A stretch of 64,000 bases of DNA from Niabella aurantiaca DSM 17617 (GTDB taxonomy: Bacteria > Bacteroidota > Bacteroidia > Chitinophagales > Chitinophagaceae), in NCBI RefSeq assembly GCF_000374125.1, contig NZ_KB893625.1, forward strand, positions 1,075,840-1,139,839, given 5' to 3'. Position numbers and translations under genes: made by a program. The notes under the pieces are model-generated. The model was not told where the DNA came from and searched no databases. It worked only from the letters and a program-made list of their open reading frames with translations. Of this stretch, positions 1 through 8,103 are shown piece by piece (positions within the stretch are counted from its first letter, which is position 1; every line of letters begins with the position of its first letter).

Positions 1-215
1 CGCATGTACATTTCAGCCAGCTATACGGAATGAGTGATAACATCACCTTTAACCTGGCAGCTGCCGGATGCAGCGTAAGCAAATACCTGCCGTTTGGGCC
101 GATTGATGATGTGATCCCTTATCTGATGCGCCGCGCACAGGAGAACACTTCCGTAAAAGGGCAGACCGGCCGGGAGCTGGGACTGATCAAAAAAGAGCTG
201 CTGCGCCGGAAATAG
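1..215 (+). CDS. Proline dehydrogenase, C-terminal end (partial)
   Basis: This is the last 70 or so codons of a gene that begins outside the window; the frame is open from the first base to the TAA at 213-215. The readable tail (HFSQLYGMSDN, then SKYLPFGP, IPYLMRRAQEN and RELGLIKKEL) is the conserved C-terminus of single-domain FAD-dependent proline dehydrogenases of Bacteroidota. These enzymes oxidise proline to pyrroline-5-carboxylate; in the family the RRAQEN segment of the barrel's last helix contacts substrate through its two arginines. The partner P5C dehydrogenase is not in view. An internal ATG at 30 is only a methionine within the protein. The assignment rests on the motif alone. Confidence 0.8.
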   Translation, partial: HVHFSQLYGMSDNITFNLAAAGCSVSKYLPFGPIDDVIPYLMRRAQENTSVKGQTGRELGLIKKELLRRK

Positions 216-587
216 CATGCATTTCAAATTCTGCAGATTTGAGCAGATACATAGATAAGTCGTCTTCCTGCCTGGATTTTAATTGATTAAGCCGGTTATC
301 CCGTCAGCTTTGTCGGGAATATGGTTCCTTTAACGGATCTTCTTAACTGCTTTTTTCCTCAGGTATTGTTATTTGGTAAAATTGAAAGATAGATACCGAG
401 GCAAATCCTGTAAGCCCTTCTCTGGAGAAGCCTAAAACAAATGGCATTCAGCCCTAAAAATGTAATCGATTTCATTATTTTGAAAAAATAACTATATTTA
501 TTCCTCAAAACGAGGACGGGTTGTTTGCAGAACGGTGAAGCGCGTTATTCTTATTTAACGATATTTTAAAAACCAATTTCAGGAATC
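216..587. other. Intergenic, no gene seen
   Basis: These 372 bases between the proline dehydrogenase end and the GMC oxidoreductase carry no convincing reading frame. A weak hairpin (TCCCG...CGGGA, about 299-320) could help terminate the upstream gene but lacks a U tract. The last 120 bases are AT-rich and probably hold the promoter of the oxidoreductase, but I could not find a clean TTG/TAnnTTTG pair. Confidence 0.5.
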
Positions 588-2267
588 ATGGCGGATAATA
601 ACTACGATGCAATTGTGATCGGCTCAGGTATCAGCGGCGGATGGGCTGCCAAAGAGCTCTGTGAAAAAGGACTCAAAGTGTTGTTGCTGGAGCGCGGCAA
701 GGACGTAAAACATGTAACCGATTATGTAAACGCCGGCAAAGGGCCTTGGGAGTTTGCGCATCACGGCAGTATGACCCTGGCGCAGAAAAAGCTTTATCCG
801 AATCGCATCCGGGGATTTGGCCCTAACGAGATCAACCTGGATTGGTGGGCCAATGACACGGAGACGCCCTATACCGAAATAAAACAGTTCAACTGGTTCC
901 GCGGCTACCAGGTGGGAGGGCGCTCATTGCTATGGGGCAAGCAGACCTACCGATGGAGCGATATCGACTTTGAGGCCAATGCCAGGGACGGTATAGCGGT
1001 GGATTGGCCCGTGCGGTATTCCGAAATAGCTCCCTGGTACGATCATGTGGAGCGGTTCATCGGCGTCAGCGGCAGCGTGGAGCATCTGCCGCAGTTGCCC
1101 GACGGACAGTTTCTGCCGCCCATGGAAATGAATGTCGTTGAAAAAGATATGGCTGCCCGTATCAAAGAAGCTTACAATGACCGGCGCCGCATGATCATTG
1201 GTCGTTGTGCGCATCTTACGGAAGCACTGCCCGGTCGCACCAAATGCCAGTACCGGAACAAATGTGATCTCGGATGCCCGTACGGCGGCTATTTCAGCAC
1301 CCAGTCTTCCACGCTTCCTGCGGCCCTGAAAACAGGCAACCTGACCTTGCGTCCGTGGAGCATTGTAACCCGTATCCTGTATGATAAAGATCAAAAAAAA
1401 GCAACCGGAGTGGAGGTGCTTGATGCGGAGACCAACAAAACCTACGAATACAGATCGAAGATCGTTTTCCTGAATGCCTCTACCCTCAACAGTACCTGGG
1501 TATTGCTGCATTCTGCCACAGATATATGGCCGGGTGGCCTCGGCAGCAGCAACGGTGAGCTGGGGCACAACCTGATGGACCACCACCTGGGTTCGGGCGC
1601 CGGCGGCCGGGCTGAAGGATACGAGGATAAATATACATATGGCCGCCGACCCAATGGCGTTTATATTCCCCGTTACCGGAACCTGAACGGCGAAAAAAGA
1701 GACTATATCCGCGGCTTTGGATACCAGGGAGGCGCCGGCCGGGGACGTGGTACCCGGGCCGCCGAAGAAATAGCGGTGGGTACCGCATTGAAAGAAGCGC
1801 TTACCGAGCCGGGAACCTGGAATGTATGGATGGGTGGTTTTGGAGAAGTGCTGCCTTATCATGACAATGTGGTAACACTGGATAAAAACAGGAAAGATAA
1901 ATGGGGCCTGAATGTGCTGGCTATTGATGCCGAGCTGAAAGAGAATGAGCAAAAGATGCGTAAAGAGATCATCAGCGATGGTAAAGAAATGCTGGAAAAG
2001 GCAGGGATAAAAGATGTGTACGGATTCGATAATGATGGCATCATGGGGCAGGGCATTCATGAAATGGGAACAGCGCGTATGGGGCTGGATCCCAAAACCT
2101 CCGTATTGAACAGGTGGAACCAGGTATGGGACGCCCCTAATGTGTTTGTGACCGACGGCTCGTTTATGGCATCGGCGGGTTGTGTAAACCCTTCTCTTAC
2201 TTATATGGCATTTACTGCCCGCGCCGTGGATCACGCCGTTGATGAACTGAAAAAACAGAATCTATAA
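588..2267 (+). CDS. GMC-family FAD oxidoreductase (gluconate/glucose dehydrogenase-like large subunit)
   Basis: A 559-residue flavoprotein. The N-terminal Rossmann motif GSGISGG (12-18), followed by the acidic strand end LLLERG, binds FAD ADP. The C-terminus has the GMC catalytic pair: His491 in GIHEMGTARMG and Asn534 in CVNPSLT. Cys220, Cys226 and Cys230 are spaced C-x5-C-x3-C, the spacing of the ligands of the [3Fe-4S] cluster in bacterial FAD-glucose dehydrogenase, so an iron-sulfur cluster is likely (inference). There is no signal peptide; the next gene, 40 bases on, encodes a subunit-3 protein with a twin-arginine leader, so the pair is probably exported together as a folded complex. The electron-accepting cytochrome is not nearby. 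The substrate is probably a sugar or sugar alcohol but cannot be read from sequence. Confidence 0.88.
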   Translation: MADNNYDAIVIGSGISGGWAAKELCEKGLKVLLLERGKDVKHVTDYVNAGKGPWEFAHHGSMTLAQKKLYPNRIRGFGPNEINLDWWANDTETPYTEIKQFNWFRGYQVGGRSLLWGKQTYRWSDIDFEANARDGIAVDWPVRYSEIAPWYDHVERFIGVSGSVEHLPQLPDGQFLPPMEMNVVEKDMAARIKEAYNDRRRMIIGRCAHLTEALPGRTKCQYRNKCDLGCPYGGYFSTQSSTLPAALKTGNLTLRPWSIVTRILYDKDQKKATGVEVLDAETNKTYEYRSKIVFLNASTLNSTWVLLHSATDIWPGGLGSSNGELGHNLMDHHLGSGAGGRAEGYEDKYTYGRRPNGVYIPRYRNLNGEKRDYIRGFGYQGGAGRGRGTRAAEEIAVGTALKEALTEPGTWNVWMGGFGEVLPYHDNVVTLDKNRKDKWGLNVLAIDAELKENEQKMRKEIISDGKEMLEKAGIKDVYGFDNDGIMGQGIHEMGTARMGLDPKTSVLNRWNQVWDAPNVFVTDGSFMASAGCVNPSLTYMAFTARAVDHAVDELKKQNL

Positions 2268-2307
2268 TTCGATCAGAAAGGATGATCCCATCTAAAAATG
2301 AAACATT

Positions 2308-2967
2308 ATGAACAGAAGAGAAGCGCTGGCATCCGTTTCGGTCTTACTGGGTGGCGCCCTGGTAGGTGCCGAAGTGTTTTTAGCAGGCTGTAAAAGCACA
2401 ACGGGAAGCAGCAACCTGTTTGCCGCAGAAGATCTTGCCCTGCTGGATGAGATCGGTGAAGCCATTATCCCGGCCACACCCGGTGCCGGAGGTGCAAAAG
2501 CCGCCGGGATCAGCGCATTCATGCAAACCATCGTGACGGATTGTTATACGGAAATGGAACAGCAGACCTTTAAAGAAGGCATTGCAACACTAACGGAAGC
2601 CTGCCGGCAGCAATATAAAACAACATTCAGCAACCTGCCGCAAACGGAGAAGGCTGCATTTCTTACCGCCCTGTACGCAGAGGCCAAGGCCTTTGCTGCC
2701 ACCGATGCCTATAAAAGAGCGAAGGAGGTATTTGATCAACAGCAGGAGGAAGCCGTAAAAGCGGCGGCCGCCCGGAATGATTTCGGCGCCCGTTATCTAA
2801 AAGCCCGTTATCCGCCGCACTATTTCATAATGATGCGGCAACTGACACTTTGGGGCTATTTTAGTTCGGAAACCGGCATGACGAAAGCCTTGCGTTATGT
2901 GGAAACACCGGGCCGCTATGATGGCGCTTATCCTTATAAGAAGGGCGATAAGGTATGGGCAATGTAA
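2308..2967 (+). CDS. Gluconate 2-dehydrogenase subunit 3 family lipoprotein
   Basis: A 219-residue small subunit matching the gluconate 2-dehydrogenase subunit 3 family. The leader has NRREAL (twin arginine) and then a hydrophobic stretch ending LAGC, so it looks like a Tat-exported lipoprotein cleaved before Cys28. The body has the family's AEDLALLDEIGEAIIPATPGAGG opening and the late ARYPPHYFIMMRQLTLWGYFSSE block. In known members this protein acts as a hitch-hiker chaperone that carries the leaderless GMC subunit through the Tat channel. It directly follows that subunit, so the two form one operon. No terminator was found after it. Confidence 0.87.
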   Translation: MNRREALASVSVLLGGALVGAEVFLAGCKSTTGSSNLFAAEDLALLDEIGEAIIPATPGAGGAKAAGISAFMQTIVTDCYTEMEQQTFKEGIATLTEACRQQYKTTFSNLPQTEKAAFLTALYAEAKAFAATDAYKRAKEVFDQQQEEAVKAAAARNDFGARYLKARYPPHYFIMMRQLTLWGYFSSETGMTKALRYVETPGRYDGAYPYKKGDKVWAM

Positions 2968-3174
2968 CTGCAGCTGCCAAAGAGCTCCCGAAATACAAAG
3001 AATACACGGATACACAAAGGTTTTAAATCGCGAACGGGTCTTTTTGAAAACCATCGGGGCCGTAAGAATCGTTAAGCCGCATTCTAAATGCATCTTCTTT
3101 GGTTAACGTTTTAGCGGTCATTGGTTGCCACTATAAATCTCCTGCTTTGCGCCTTCGCAGCAGAAGAGGAACGG

Positions 3175-3612
3175 CTATACCCGTCTATTATCCGCCTTCC
3201 AGTTCCGGATCCGCTGTTTGATTTCCAGGGAGGGCAGTCCTTCTTTCAATGTGCTTTCGATCAGGGGTTGCAGCTCTTCATCCGACGCAAACCGCAGCGC
3301 CGCTATCTGGGAAAAGGATAATTGGCGTTCCAGGGATTCAAAATTTTCTCCCGTCAGGAAAAAATACCGATGCCGCATCTCCAGCACCACGATGCGGTTC
3401 TGAAGCGTAAGCGCGTAGTGCTGGCGCAGCATATAGGAAAGCCAGGTGATTACCAGCACCAGGATGGCCATAAAGATCCAGACGCTCTTTAGTGGAGGAT
3501 CATGAAAGATCTGGTAAACCGCTGCGATCTCTAACAAGAGCAATACCGAGTAAAAAATAAAGTGATGTGGCACATAATAGCGTACGTGGTGATCGAAGTT
3601 TTGAACAGCCAT
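3175..3612 (-). CDS. DUF6526 family membrane protein
   Basis: A 145-residue protein of a conserved Bacteroidota family with no known function. Two hydrophobic helices (about 17-40 and 45-63) form a membrane hairpin; the rest is a soluble, charged C-terminal half with MRHRYFFLTGENFESLERQLSFSQIAALRFASDEEL. The N-terminus AVQNFDHHVRYYVPHHF is the conserved start of the family. It is divergent from the Rrf2 regulator with 139 bases between start codons, but nothing indicates a functional link. Confidence 0.75.
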   Translation of the reverse strand: MAVQNFDHHVRYYVPHHFIFYSVLLLLEIAAVYQIFHDPPLKSVWIFMAILVLVITWLSYMLRQHYALTLQNRIVVLEMRHRYFFLTGENFESLERQLSFSQIAALRFASDEELQPLIESTLKEGLPSLEIKQRIRNWKADNRRV

Positions 3613-3719
3613 GATCTTTAAAATTTGCTGTTAAGTTAACGGAAATTGCCCGGAGGGGGTGAAAATGGTACGAAGGAAAATTTTAACGTTTTCGGTTCCC
3701 TTTTTTAGAGCAACGTTCT

Positions 3720-3751
3720 TATCTTTGTTCTGTAATAAAAATAATTACAGA
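3720..3751 (+). promoter_or_regulatory. Promoter -7 element and overlapping Rrf2-type operator
   Basis: TATCTTTG at 3720-3727 is a perfect Bacteroidota -7 element (TAnnTTTG). Two bases later lies an inverted repeat, 3729-3751, with 8-base arms TCTGTAAT and ATTACAGA around 7 bases. It would cover the transcription start and ends on the base before the ATG at 3752. A repressor bound here would block its own gene. A related 19-base site lies before the next gene (4174-4192). No clear -33 TTG was found. Confidence 0.7.
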
Positions 3752-4156
3752 ATGATCAACGGGCGTTTTGCAACGGTAATCCATATATTAACCCTGCTGG
3801 GCCGGGAGGAGGGGGAGCTGAGTTCTTCTTACATAGCGGGCAGCATCAATATCAACCCGGTACTGGTGCGCAAGGAGATCAGTATTTTACGGGAAGCGGG
3901 ATTCGTTACTACCCTGGAGGGGAAGAATGGGGGAAGTCGCCTGGCGGTGGCGCCTTCAAAGATCCGGTTATCGGATCTCTACAAGGTCGTTTATAATGAA
4001 GGGCTGTTTGCCCATTCCCGGAATCTGCCCAATCAGCATTGCGCGGTAGGAAAGCGCATCAGTGCCATTATGGAGGGGTTAAATACGGAGGCAGAACAGG
4101 CCTTGCTGAAACGGTTCCATGCCATTACGATCAAAGACCTGCTGGACCGGGTCTGA
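3752..4156 (+). CDS. Rrf2 family transcriptional regulator
   Basis: A 134-residue winged-helix regulator. MINGRFATVIHILTLLGREE is the typical Rrf2 start, LSSSYIAGSININPVLVRKEISILREAGFV the helix-turn-helix and recognition helix, and GKNGGSRLAV the wing. A longer frame opens at 3659, but its first 31 residues resemble no Rrf2 protein and they span the promoter and operator, so ATG 3752 is the better start. Only one cysteine (in NQHCAVG) is present, not the three that hold an Fe-S cluster in IscR or NsrR, so this is probably of the YwnA/CymR-like group that senses something else. The gene is followed after 58 bases by an NAD(P)H-binding reductase with a matching operator, implying autoregulation and control of that gene. 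Confidence 0.87.
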   Translation: MINGRFATVIHILTLLGREEGELSSSYIAGSININPVLVRKEISILREAGFVTTLEGKNGGSRLAVAPSKIRLSDLYKVVYNEGLFAHSRNLPNQHCAVGKRISAIMEGLNTEAEQALLKRFHAITIKDLLDRV

Positions 4157-4173
4157 TTTTTTTTGACCTGAAC

Positions 4174-4192
4174 TGTAATAATAAATAGTACA
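4174..4192 (+). promoter_or_regulatory. Second Rrf2-type operator
   Basis: TGTAATAATAAATAGTACA is an imperfect 19-base palindrome that matches the core of the Rrf2 gene's own site (3731-3749) at 15 of 19 positions with identical length and half-site TGTA/TACA. It lies 22 bases before the start of the reductase gene. Shared operator use by the regulator and its neighbour is inference from the match. Confidence 0.6.
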
Positions 4193-4214
4193 ATTAAAAA
4201 TAAAAAGTAAAAAA

Positions 4215-4865
4215 ATGAAAATTGCAATTATCGGAGCTACCGGATTTGTAGGCAGTGCGCTTGTAAAGGAAGCTCTTGAAAGGGGGCATGTAGTAACTGC
4301 CCTGGCGAGGGATACGGCTAAGATCGGCGGCCTGACGGGACGCCTGACCTTGAAGAATGTGGATGTGGCAGATGAAGCGGCGCTGGCAGCAGCTTTAAAA
4401 GGGAATGATGTTGTGATCAGTGCCTTCAATGCCGGCTGGTCGAACCCCGATCTCTATACGGATTTCCTGGCAGGGTCCCGTCATATAGAGGCCGCTGTTG
4501 AAGGAGCGGGAACGCTGCGGCTGATCGTTATTGGTGGTGCCGGCAGTCTGTTTATCGATGGAAAGCAGCTGGTGGACAGCCCGGATTTTCCGCAGGAGTA
4601 TAAAGCCGGCGCCACGGCGGCAAGGGATTATATGGAACGTCTGAAGACAAACCAGCTGCTGGAGTGGGCCTTTTTCAGTCCGGCCATCGAAATGCATCCG
4701 GGAATCCGGACCGGGCGCACCGGTCAGTTCCGGCTGGGTACCGATGCACCAGTTTTTGATGCCGGCGGAAAAAGCAGCTTGTCTGTGGAAGACCTTGCCG
4801 TGGCCGTGCTGAATGAGGCAGAACATCCGGTACATATACGGCAACGTTTCACTGCGGGGTATTGA
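4215..4865 (+). CDS. NAD(P)H-binding reductase, YwnB/BVR-B-like (COG2910 type)
   Basis: A 216-residue single-domain Rossmann protein. MKIAIIGATGFVGSALVKEALERGH is the GxxGxxG nucleotide-binding start, LTLKNVDVAD and DVVISAF are the following strands, and LIVIGGAGSL is the family's central motif. Members are called NADH-flavin reductase or NAD(P)-dependent epimerase-like proteins; in other bacteria such genes are often next to Rrf2 regulators (YwnA/YwnB in Bacillus) and respond to thiol or electrophile stress. The neighbour and the operator before this gene fit that pattern. The true substrate is unknown. Confidence 0.82.
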   Translation: MKIAIIGATGFVGSALVKEALERGHVVTALARDTAKIGGLTGRLTLKNVDVADEAALAAALKGNDVVISAFNAGWSNPDLYTDFLAGSRHIEAAVEGAGTLRLIVIGGAGSLFIDGKQLVDSPDFPQEYKAGATAARDYMERLKTNQLLEWAFFSPAIEMHPGIRTGRTGQFRLGTDAPVFDAGGKSSLSVEDLAVAVLNEAEHPVHIRQRFTAGY

Positions 4866-4885
4866 TGCCCCGGAAGGGTATTGGC

Positions 4886-4919
4886 AACGCTGCCCGGTCG
4901 TTGGGACAGCGTTTTTTTT
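4886..4919 (+). terminator. Rho-independent terminator after the Rrf2/reductase unit
   Basis: AACGCTG at 4886-4892 pairs with CAGCGTT at 4907-4913, extended by CCC/GGG with a one-base bulge, and is followed by an unbroken T run to 4919. Confidence 0.8.
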
Positions 4920-4921
4920 AT

Positions 4922-4954
4922 TTGTAGAAATTCAGCGGGTGATCAGTAATTTTG
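4922..4954 (+). promoter_or_regulatory. Promoter of the TPR gene
   Basis: TTG at 4922-4924, a 22-base spacer, then TAATTTTG at 4947-4954 (perfect TAnnTTTG). The expected transcript start, around 4960, favours ATG 4970 over ATG 4961 as translation start. Confidence 0.6.
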
Positions 4955-4969
4955 GAGTAAATGCCAGAG

Positions 4970-6067
4970 ATGAAAAGATTATTGCTGTTTGCCGGATTTT
5001 TGTTGGCCGTTCTGAATGTGTCAGGACAGGATTCTGTCCGGGTAAAGACCCTGATGATGGAAGGCATCCGCCTGCATGACCAGGGTCGATACGCAGATGC
5101 GATAAAAAAATATGATGAGGTGCTGACCGCAGACCCGGCAAATATTGTAGCCCGGTATGAAAAGGCTTATTCGCTGATGGCATCAAAAAAGTATGAAGAG
5201 GCCATTGCACTGAGCCGGGAGATCATTGAGAACAAGCAGGCCGATACCCGTATGGTCGGCAACGCATACAGCACCTGGGGGTCTGCGCTGGATGAACAGG
5301 GCGAACATAAGAAGGCGCTGAAAATTTACAATGAGGGGATCAAAAGAGTGCCTGCCTACAATATGCTCAATTATAATAAGGCGATCACCTATTTGCGGAT
5401 GAACGACACGGATGCGGGCATTCTGGAGCTGGAAGAATCGATCTCAAAAAATCCAGGCCATCGATCTTCTCATTTTATGCTGGGCAGGGTGATGCTGCTG
5501 AAGAGTAATAAAATTGCCGCCCTGCTGCCTTATATGACCTATCTGCTGCTGGACAATAAAACGAAGCGGGCGGAAGATGCATTGGGGGTCGTACGCGGAT
5601 TGGTGGAGGGAGGTGTAAAAAAAACGGATTCGGGTAGTTATCACATTCCGGTCTCATTGGGTGCATTGAAAAAGACGGGGAAGAAGCCGTCAGCGGATAC
5701 CGATTTTGAATCGATGGAGTTATTATTCGAACTTGGGGCGGCAACTGCTTTTTCAAAAACAAAGGATATGTTGCCGGCTGACCGCTTTGCAAGCCGGCTG
5801 GTGTCCTTTATCGGGCAGCTGGCCGCTCAAAAGGGACATAACGGTTTCTATGGGAAATTTTACCTGCCGTTCTTCAACGGATTGCACGAGCAGCAACTTG
5901 CTGAAAGTTTTGCGCATCATATTTTTTCCCCTTCCGGTAATGTGATGAATGAGGTCTGGATCCAGGACCACCGGCAGCAGATGGAGCGGCTTGGGGCATG
6001 GACGCAGGCATATCACTGGCCGGGTTCGGGGGTTTACAATAGCACAGATGTAAACGCAGCTAACTGA
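4970..6067 (+). CDS. Exported tetratricopeptide-repeat protein
   Basis: A 365-residue protein with a signal peptide (KRLLLFAGFLLAVLNVSGQ). The first 200 residues hold about five TPR units, for example MEGIRLHDQGRYADAIKKYDEVLTADPANI and the units beginning ARYEKAYSLMASKKYEEAI, GSALDEQGEHKKALKIYNEG and NKAITYLRMNDTDAGILELEE. The rest has no motif I recognise. TPR proteins scaffold protein contacts; this one would act in the periplasm or at the cell surface. ATG 4961 is an alternative start. It is a single-gene unit with its own promoter, between a terminator and a repeat-rich gap. Confidence 0.75.
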   Translation: MKRLLLFAGFLLAVLNVSGQDSVRVKTLMMEGIRLHDQGRYADAIKKYDEVLTADPANIVARYEKAYSLMASKKYEEAIALSREIIENKQADTRMVGNAYSTWGSALDEQGEHKKALKIYNEGIKRVPAYNMLNYNKAITYLRMNDTDAGILELEESISKNPGHRSSHFMLGRVMLLKSNKIAALLPYMTYLLLDNKTKRAEDALGVVRGLVEGGVKKTDSGSYHIPVSLGALKKTGKKPSADTDFESMELLFELGAATAFSKTKDMLPADRFASRLVSFIGQLAAQKGHNGFYGKFYLPFFNGLHEQQLAESFAHHIFSPSGNVMNEVWIQDHRQQMERLGAWTQAYHWPGSGVYNSTDVNAAN

Positions 6068-6362
6068 TTGCAGGTAATTTCACTCTCAATGTTCGAATCC
6101 CAATTCTGATAGCCTGAAGGCTGAAAACTGATCGCTGATAGCTAAAGGAGGATTGCAGGTTGAAGTTCCATGCCAGATCCGGATCCTGAGCGTATAAGAA
6201 GAGGAGATCCCGCCTGGAAGGTTGAACCTCGAACAACAATAGGCGGCCAGCTACAGGTTTTAGCCAAAGATCGCACGCGTTTACTGCGGGAAATGCACCG
6301 GTTTTGCACAGCTCCCCGGGGACCGATTTCGGAGATGCTCCGATTATTGCTATCTTGCATCC
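6068..6362. repeat. Gap with degenerate word repeats
   Basis: About 295 bases between the TPR gene and thyA. At 6112-6146 the sequence is built from near-repeats of GCTGAAAACTGATCGCTGATAGC type, the same words found at 41099-41125. Just before thyA, TATCTTGC (about 6351-6358) is a near match to the -7 consensus and may be the thyA promoter. Confidence 0.45.
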
Positions 6363-7187
6363 ATGCAGCAATATTTAGATTTATTACAACATATTTTAAA
6401 TGAGGGAGTTGAGAAGACGGATCGTACCGGTACCGGCACCATCAGCACGTTTGGGTACCAGATGCGTTTTGACCTGCAAAAGGGGTTTCCTGTTGTGACC
6501 ACAAAAAAGCTTCACCTGAAAAGTATCATTTATGAGTTGCTTTGGTTTTTAAAGGGAGATACCAATGTCCGGTATCTGAAAGAGCACGGTGTGCGGATCT
6601 GGGATGAGTGGGCGGATGCGAACGGGGATCTCGGTCCGGTATATGGTAAGCAATGGCGGAGCTGGGAGGGAAAAGACGGACGGGTGGTCGATCAGATTAC
6701 CGACCTGATCCGGCAGATCAAAAAGAGCCCGGACAGCCGCCGTCTGATCGTTAGCGCCTGGAATGTGGGCGAGCTTCCGGAAATGGCGCTGATGCCCTGC
6801 CATACGTTGTTCCAGTTTTATGTAGCGGTTCCCAAAGATGTGGATGGGAAACCGGGAAAACCGCGTCTGAGCTGCCAGCTATACCAGCGCTCGGCAGATG
6901 TGTTCCTGGGTGTGCCTTTTAATATTGCATCCTATGCCTTGTTGACCATGATGATCGCACAGGTATGCGACCTGGAGCCGGGTGAATTCGTCCATAGCTT
7001 TGGTGATGTACACATTTACAGCAATCACCTGGAGCAGGTAAAGCTGCAATTGTCGCGTACGCCCTTTCCGTTGCCGCAAATGAAGATCAATCCGGCCGTA
7101 AAAGATATTTTTAATTTTTCATTTGAGGATTTTGAGCTGGTCAATTACCAGGCACATCCGGGGATCAAGGGGGTGGTTGCGGTGTAA
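6363..7187 (+). CDS. thyA: Thymidylate synthase
   Basis: A 274-residue ThyA that makes dTMP from dUMP using methylene-tetrahydrofolate. Signature pieces are all present: [18 protein letters not shown], phosphate-binding RR at 126-127 ([12 protein letters not shown]), nucleophile Cys146 in [35 protein letters not shown], and the conserved C-terminal region ending GVVAV. The length is normal. The dihydrofolate it produces is recycled by FolA, encoded 425 bases downstream; a four-helix-bundle gene lies between them. Confidence 0.97.
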   Translation: MQQYLDLLQHILNEGVEKTDRTGTGTISTFGYQMRFDLQKGFPVVTTKKLHLKSIIYELLWFLKGDTNVRYLKEHGVRIWDEWADANGDLGPVYGKQWRSWEGKDGRVVDQITDLIRQIKKSPDSRRLIVSAWNVGELPEMALMPCHTLFQFYVAVPKDVDGKPGKPRLSCQLYQRSADVFLGVPFNIASYALLTMMIAQVCDLEPGEFVHSFGDVHIYSNHLEQVKLQLSRTPFPLPQMKINPAVKDIFNFSFEDFELVNYQAHPGIKGVVAV

Positions 7188-7192
7188 ATGAT

Positions 7193-7584
7193 AAATGTAA
7201 AGCATAAAAGTTAACCTATGAAAGAAACGCGAAAATATGATCTGGAAGATCGGCTGGTTTATTTTGCAATTCTTGCGCTGAATGTTTGCGACATTCTGCG
7301 GTCAACAAAAACAGGAAATAATCTGGAACATCAGTTGTCAAAAAGCGGTACCGCGCCGGCATCGATGTACGGAGAAGTTCAGGCCGCAAAATCGCCGGCA
7401 GATTTTATTCATAAAATGAAATGTGCACTCAAAGAACTTCGGGAAACAAGGATCAATCTTAGAATTATAAGCGAAAAGCATGAGTCGGTGACCATTGCAC
7501 TGCAGGAATGTAATGAATTAATTACGATTTTTGCAGCAAGTGTGTCTGCCGCCGGGAAGAATAGGGATCGATAGTTTTACATTT
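7193..7584 (+). repeat. Inverted arms enclosing a four-helix-bundle gene
   Basis: AAATGTAAA (7193-7201) and its exact reverse complement TTTACATTT (7576-7584) bracket the small gene between thyA and folA. The left arm starts 6 bases after the thyA stop and the right arm starts 2 bases after the small gene's stop. A comparable arrangement with different arms surrounds the related broken gene at 11904-12274. That they mark an insertion cassette is inference. Confidence 0.45.
7218..7574 (+). CDS. Four-helix-bundle protein (23S rRNA intervening-sequence / S23 type)
   Basis: A 118-residue, nearly all-helical protein of the four-helix-bundle family first seen as ORFs inside 23S rRNA intervening sequences. 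Family marks are KYDLEDRLVYFAILALNVCDIL, LEHQLSKSGTAPASMYGEVQAAKSPADFIHKMKCALKELRETRINLRII and the closing LQECNELITIFAASV. Molecular function is unknown; related folds include the Avd protein of diversity-generating retroelements. Bacteroidota genomes hold many scattered copies. This one separates thyA from folA and lies within short inverted arms. A second, broken member is at 11927-12242. Confidence 0.85.
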   Translation: MKETRKYDLEDRLVYFAILALNVCDILRSTKTGNNLEHQLSKSGTAPASMYGEVQAAKSPADFIHKMKCALKELRETRINLRIISEKHESVTIALQECNELITIFAASVSAAGKNRDR

Positions 7585-7611
7585 TAAATTCATTATTCAA
7601 TATTTTATATT

Positions 7612-8103
7612 ATGCTCATTTCTTTAGTAGCTGCCGCATCAAATAATAACGTTATTGGTAAAGACAACAAACTGTTGTGGTCGTTGCCGAACGATATGAA
7701 GCATTTTAAAAACGTAACCTGGGGCATGCCGGTAGTGATGGGGCGCAAAACCTTCGAATCTTTTAAACAGCCGCTGGCCGGCCGGAAGAATATTGTCCTC
7801 AGCACTAATAAAAACCTGAAGATCGATAACGCCATCGTCGCCCGCAGCCTGAAGGATGTGGAACTGCTGGTAAAAGAAATGGATGTAAAGGAGCTGATGG
7901 TGATCGGGGGCGGGGAGATCTATAAATTATACCTGCCGAAAGCCGACCGCATCTATCTGACCCGCGTGGATACAGCACTGGAAGGGGATGCCTTTTTTCC
8001 CGTTTTTGATCAGGATGCCTGGACGTTGACAAGTAAGCAGGAATACAAAGCAGATGAAAAGCATGTATTCGATTATACCTTCGAGCTTTGGGAGCGCAGG
8101 TAA
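7612..8103 (+). CDS. folA: Dihydrofolate reductase
   Basis: A 163-residue DHFR reducing dihydrofolate to tetrahydrofolate with NADPH. SLVAAASNNNVIGKDNKLLWSLPNDMKHFK contains the substrate loop with the acidic residue that protonates the pterin (Asp28 region); GMPVVMGRKTFESF and VIGGGEIYKLYL are the NADPH-binding strands, and YLTRVDTALEGDAFFP the usual C-terminal block. It works with ThyA upstream. The start ATG directly follows AT-rich repeat sequence (right arm of the cassette), so its promoter may be supplied from upstream. Confidence 0.96.
   Translation: MLISLVAAASNNNVIGKDNKLLWSLPNDMKHFKNVTWGMPVVMGRKTFESFKQPLAGRKNIVLSTNKNLKIDNAIVARSLKDVELLVKEMDVKELMVIGGGEIYKLYLPKADRIYLTRVDTALEGDAFFPVFDQDAWTLTSKQEYKADEKHVFDYTFELWERR

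Noticed and set aside
930..2234. Long open frame (434 codons) on the minus strand opposite the GMC oxidoreductase
   Set aside because: Its translation has no domain or sensible composition, and it mirrors a well-supported gene; it is a codon-bias shadow.
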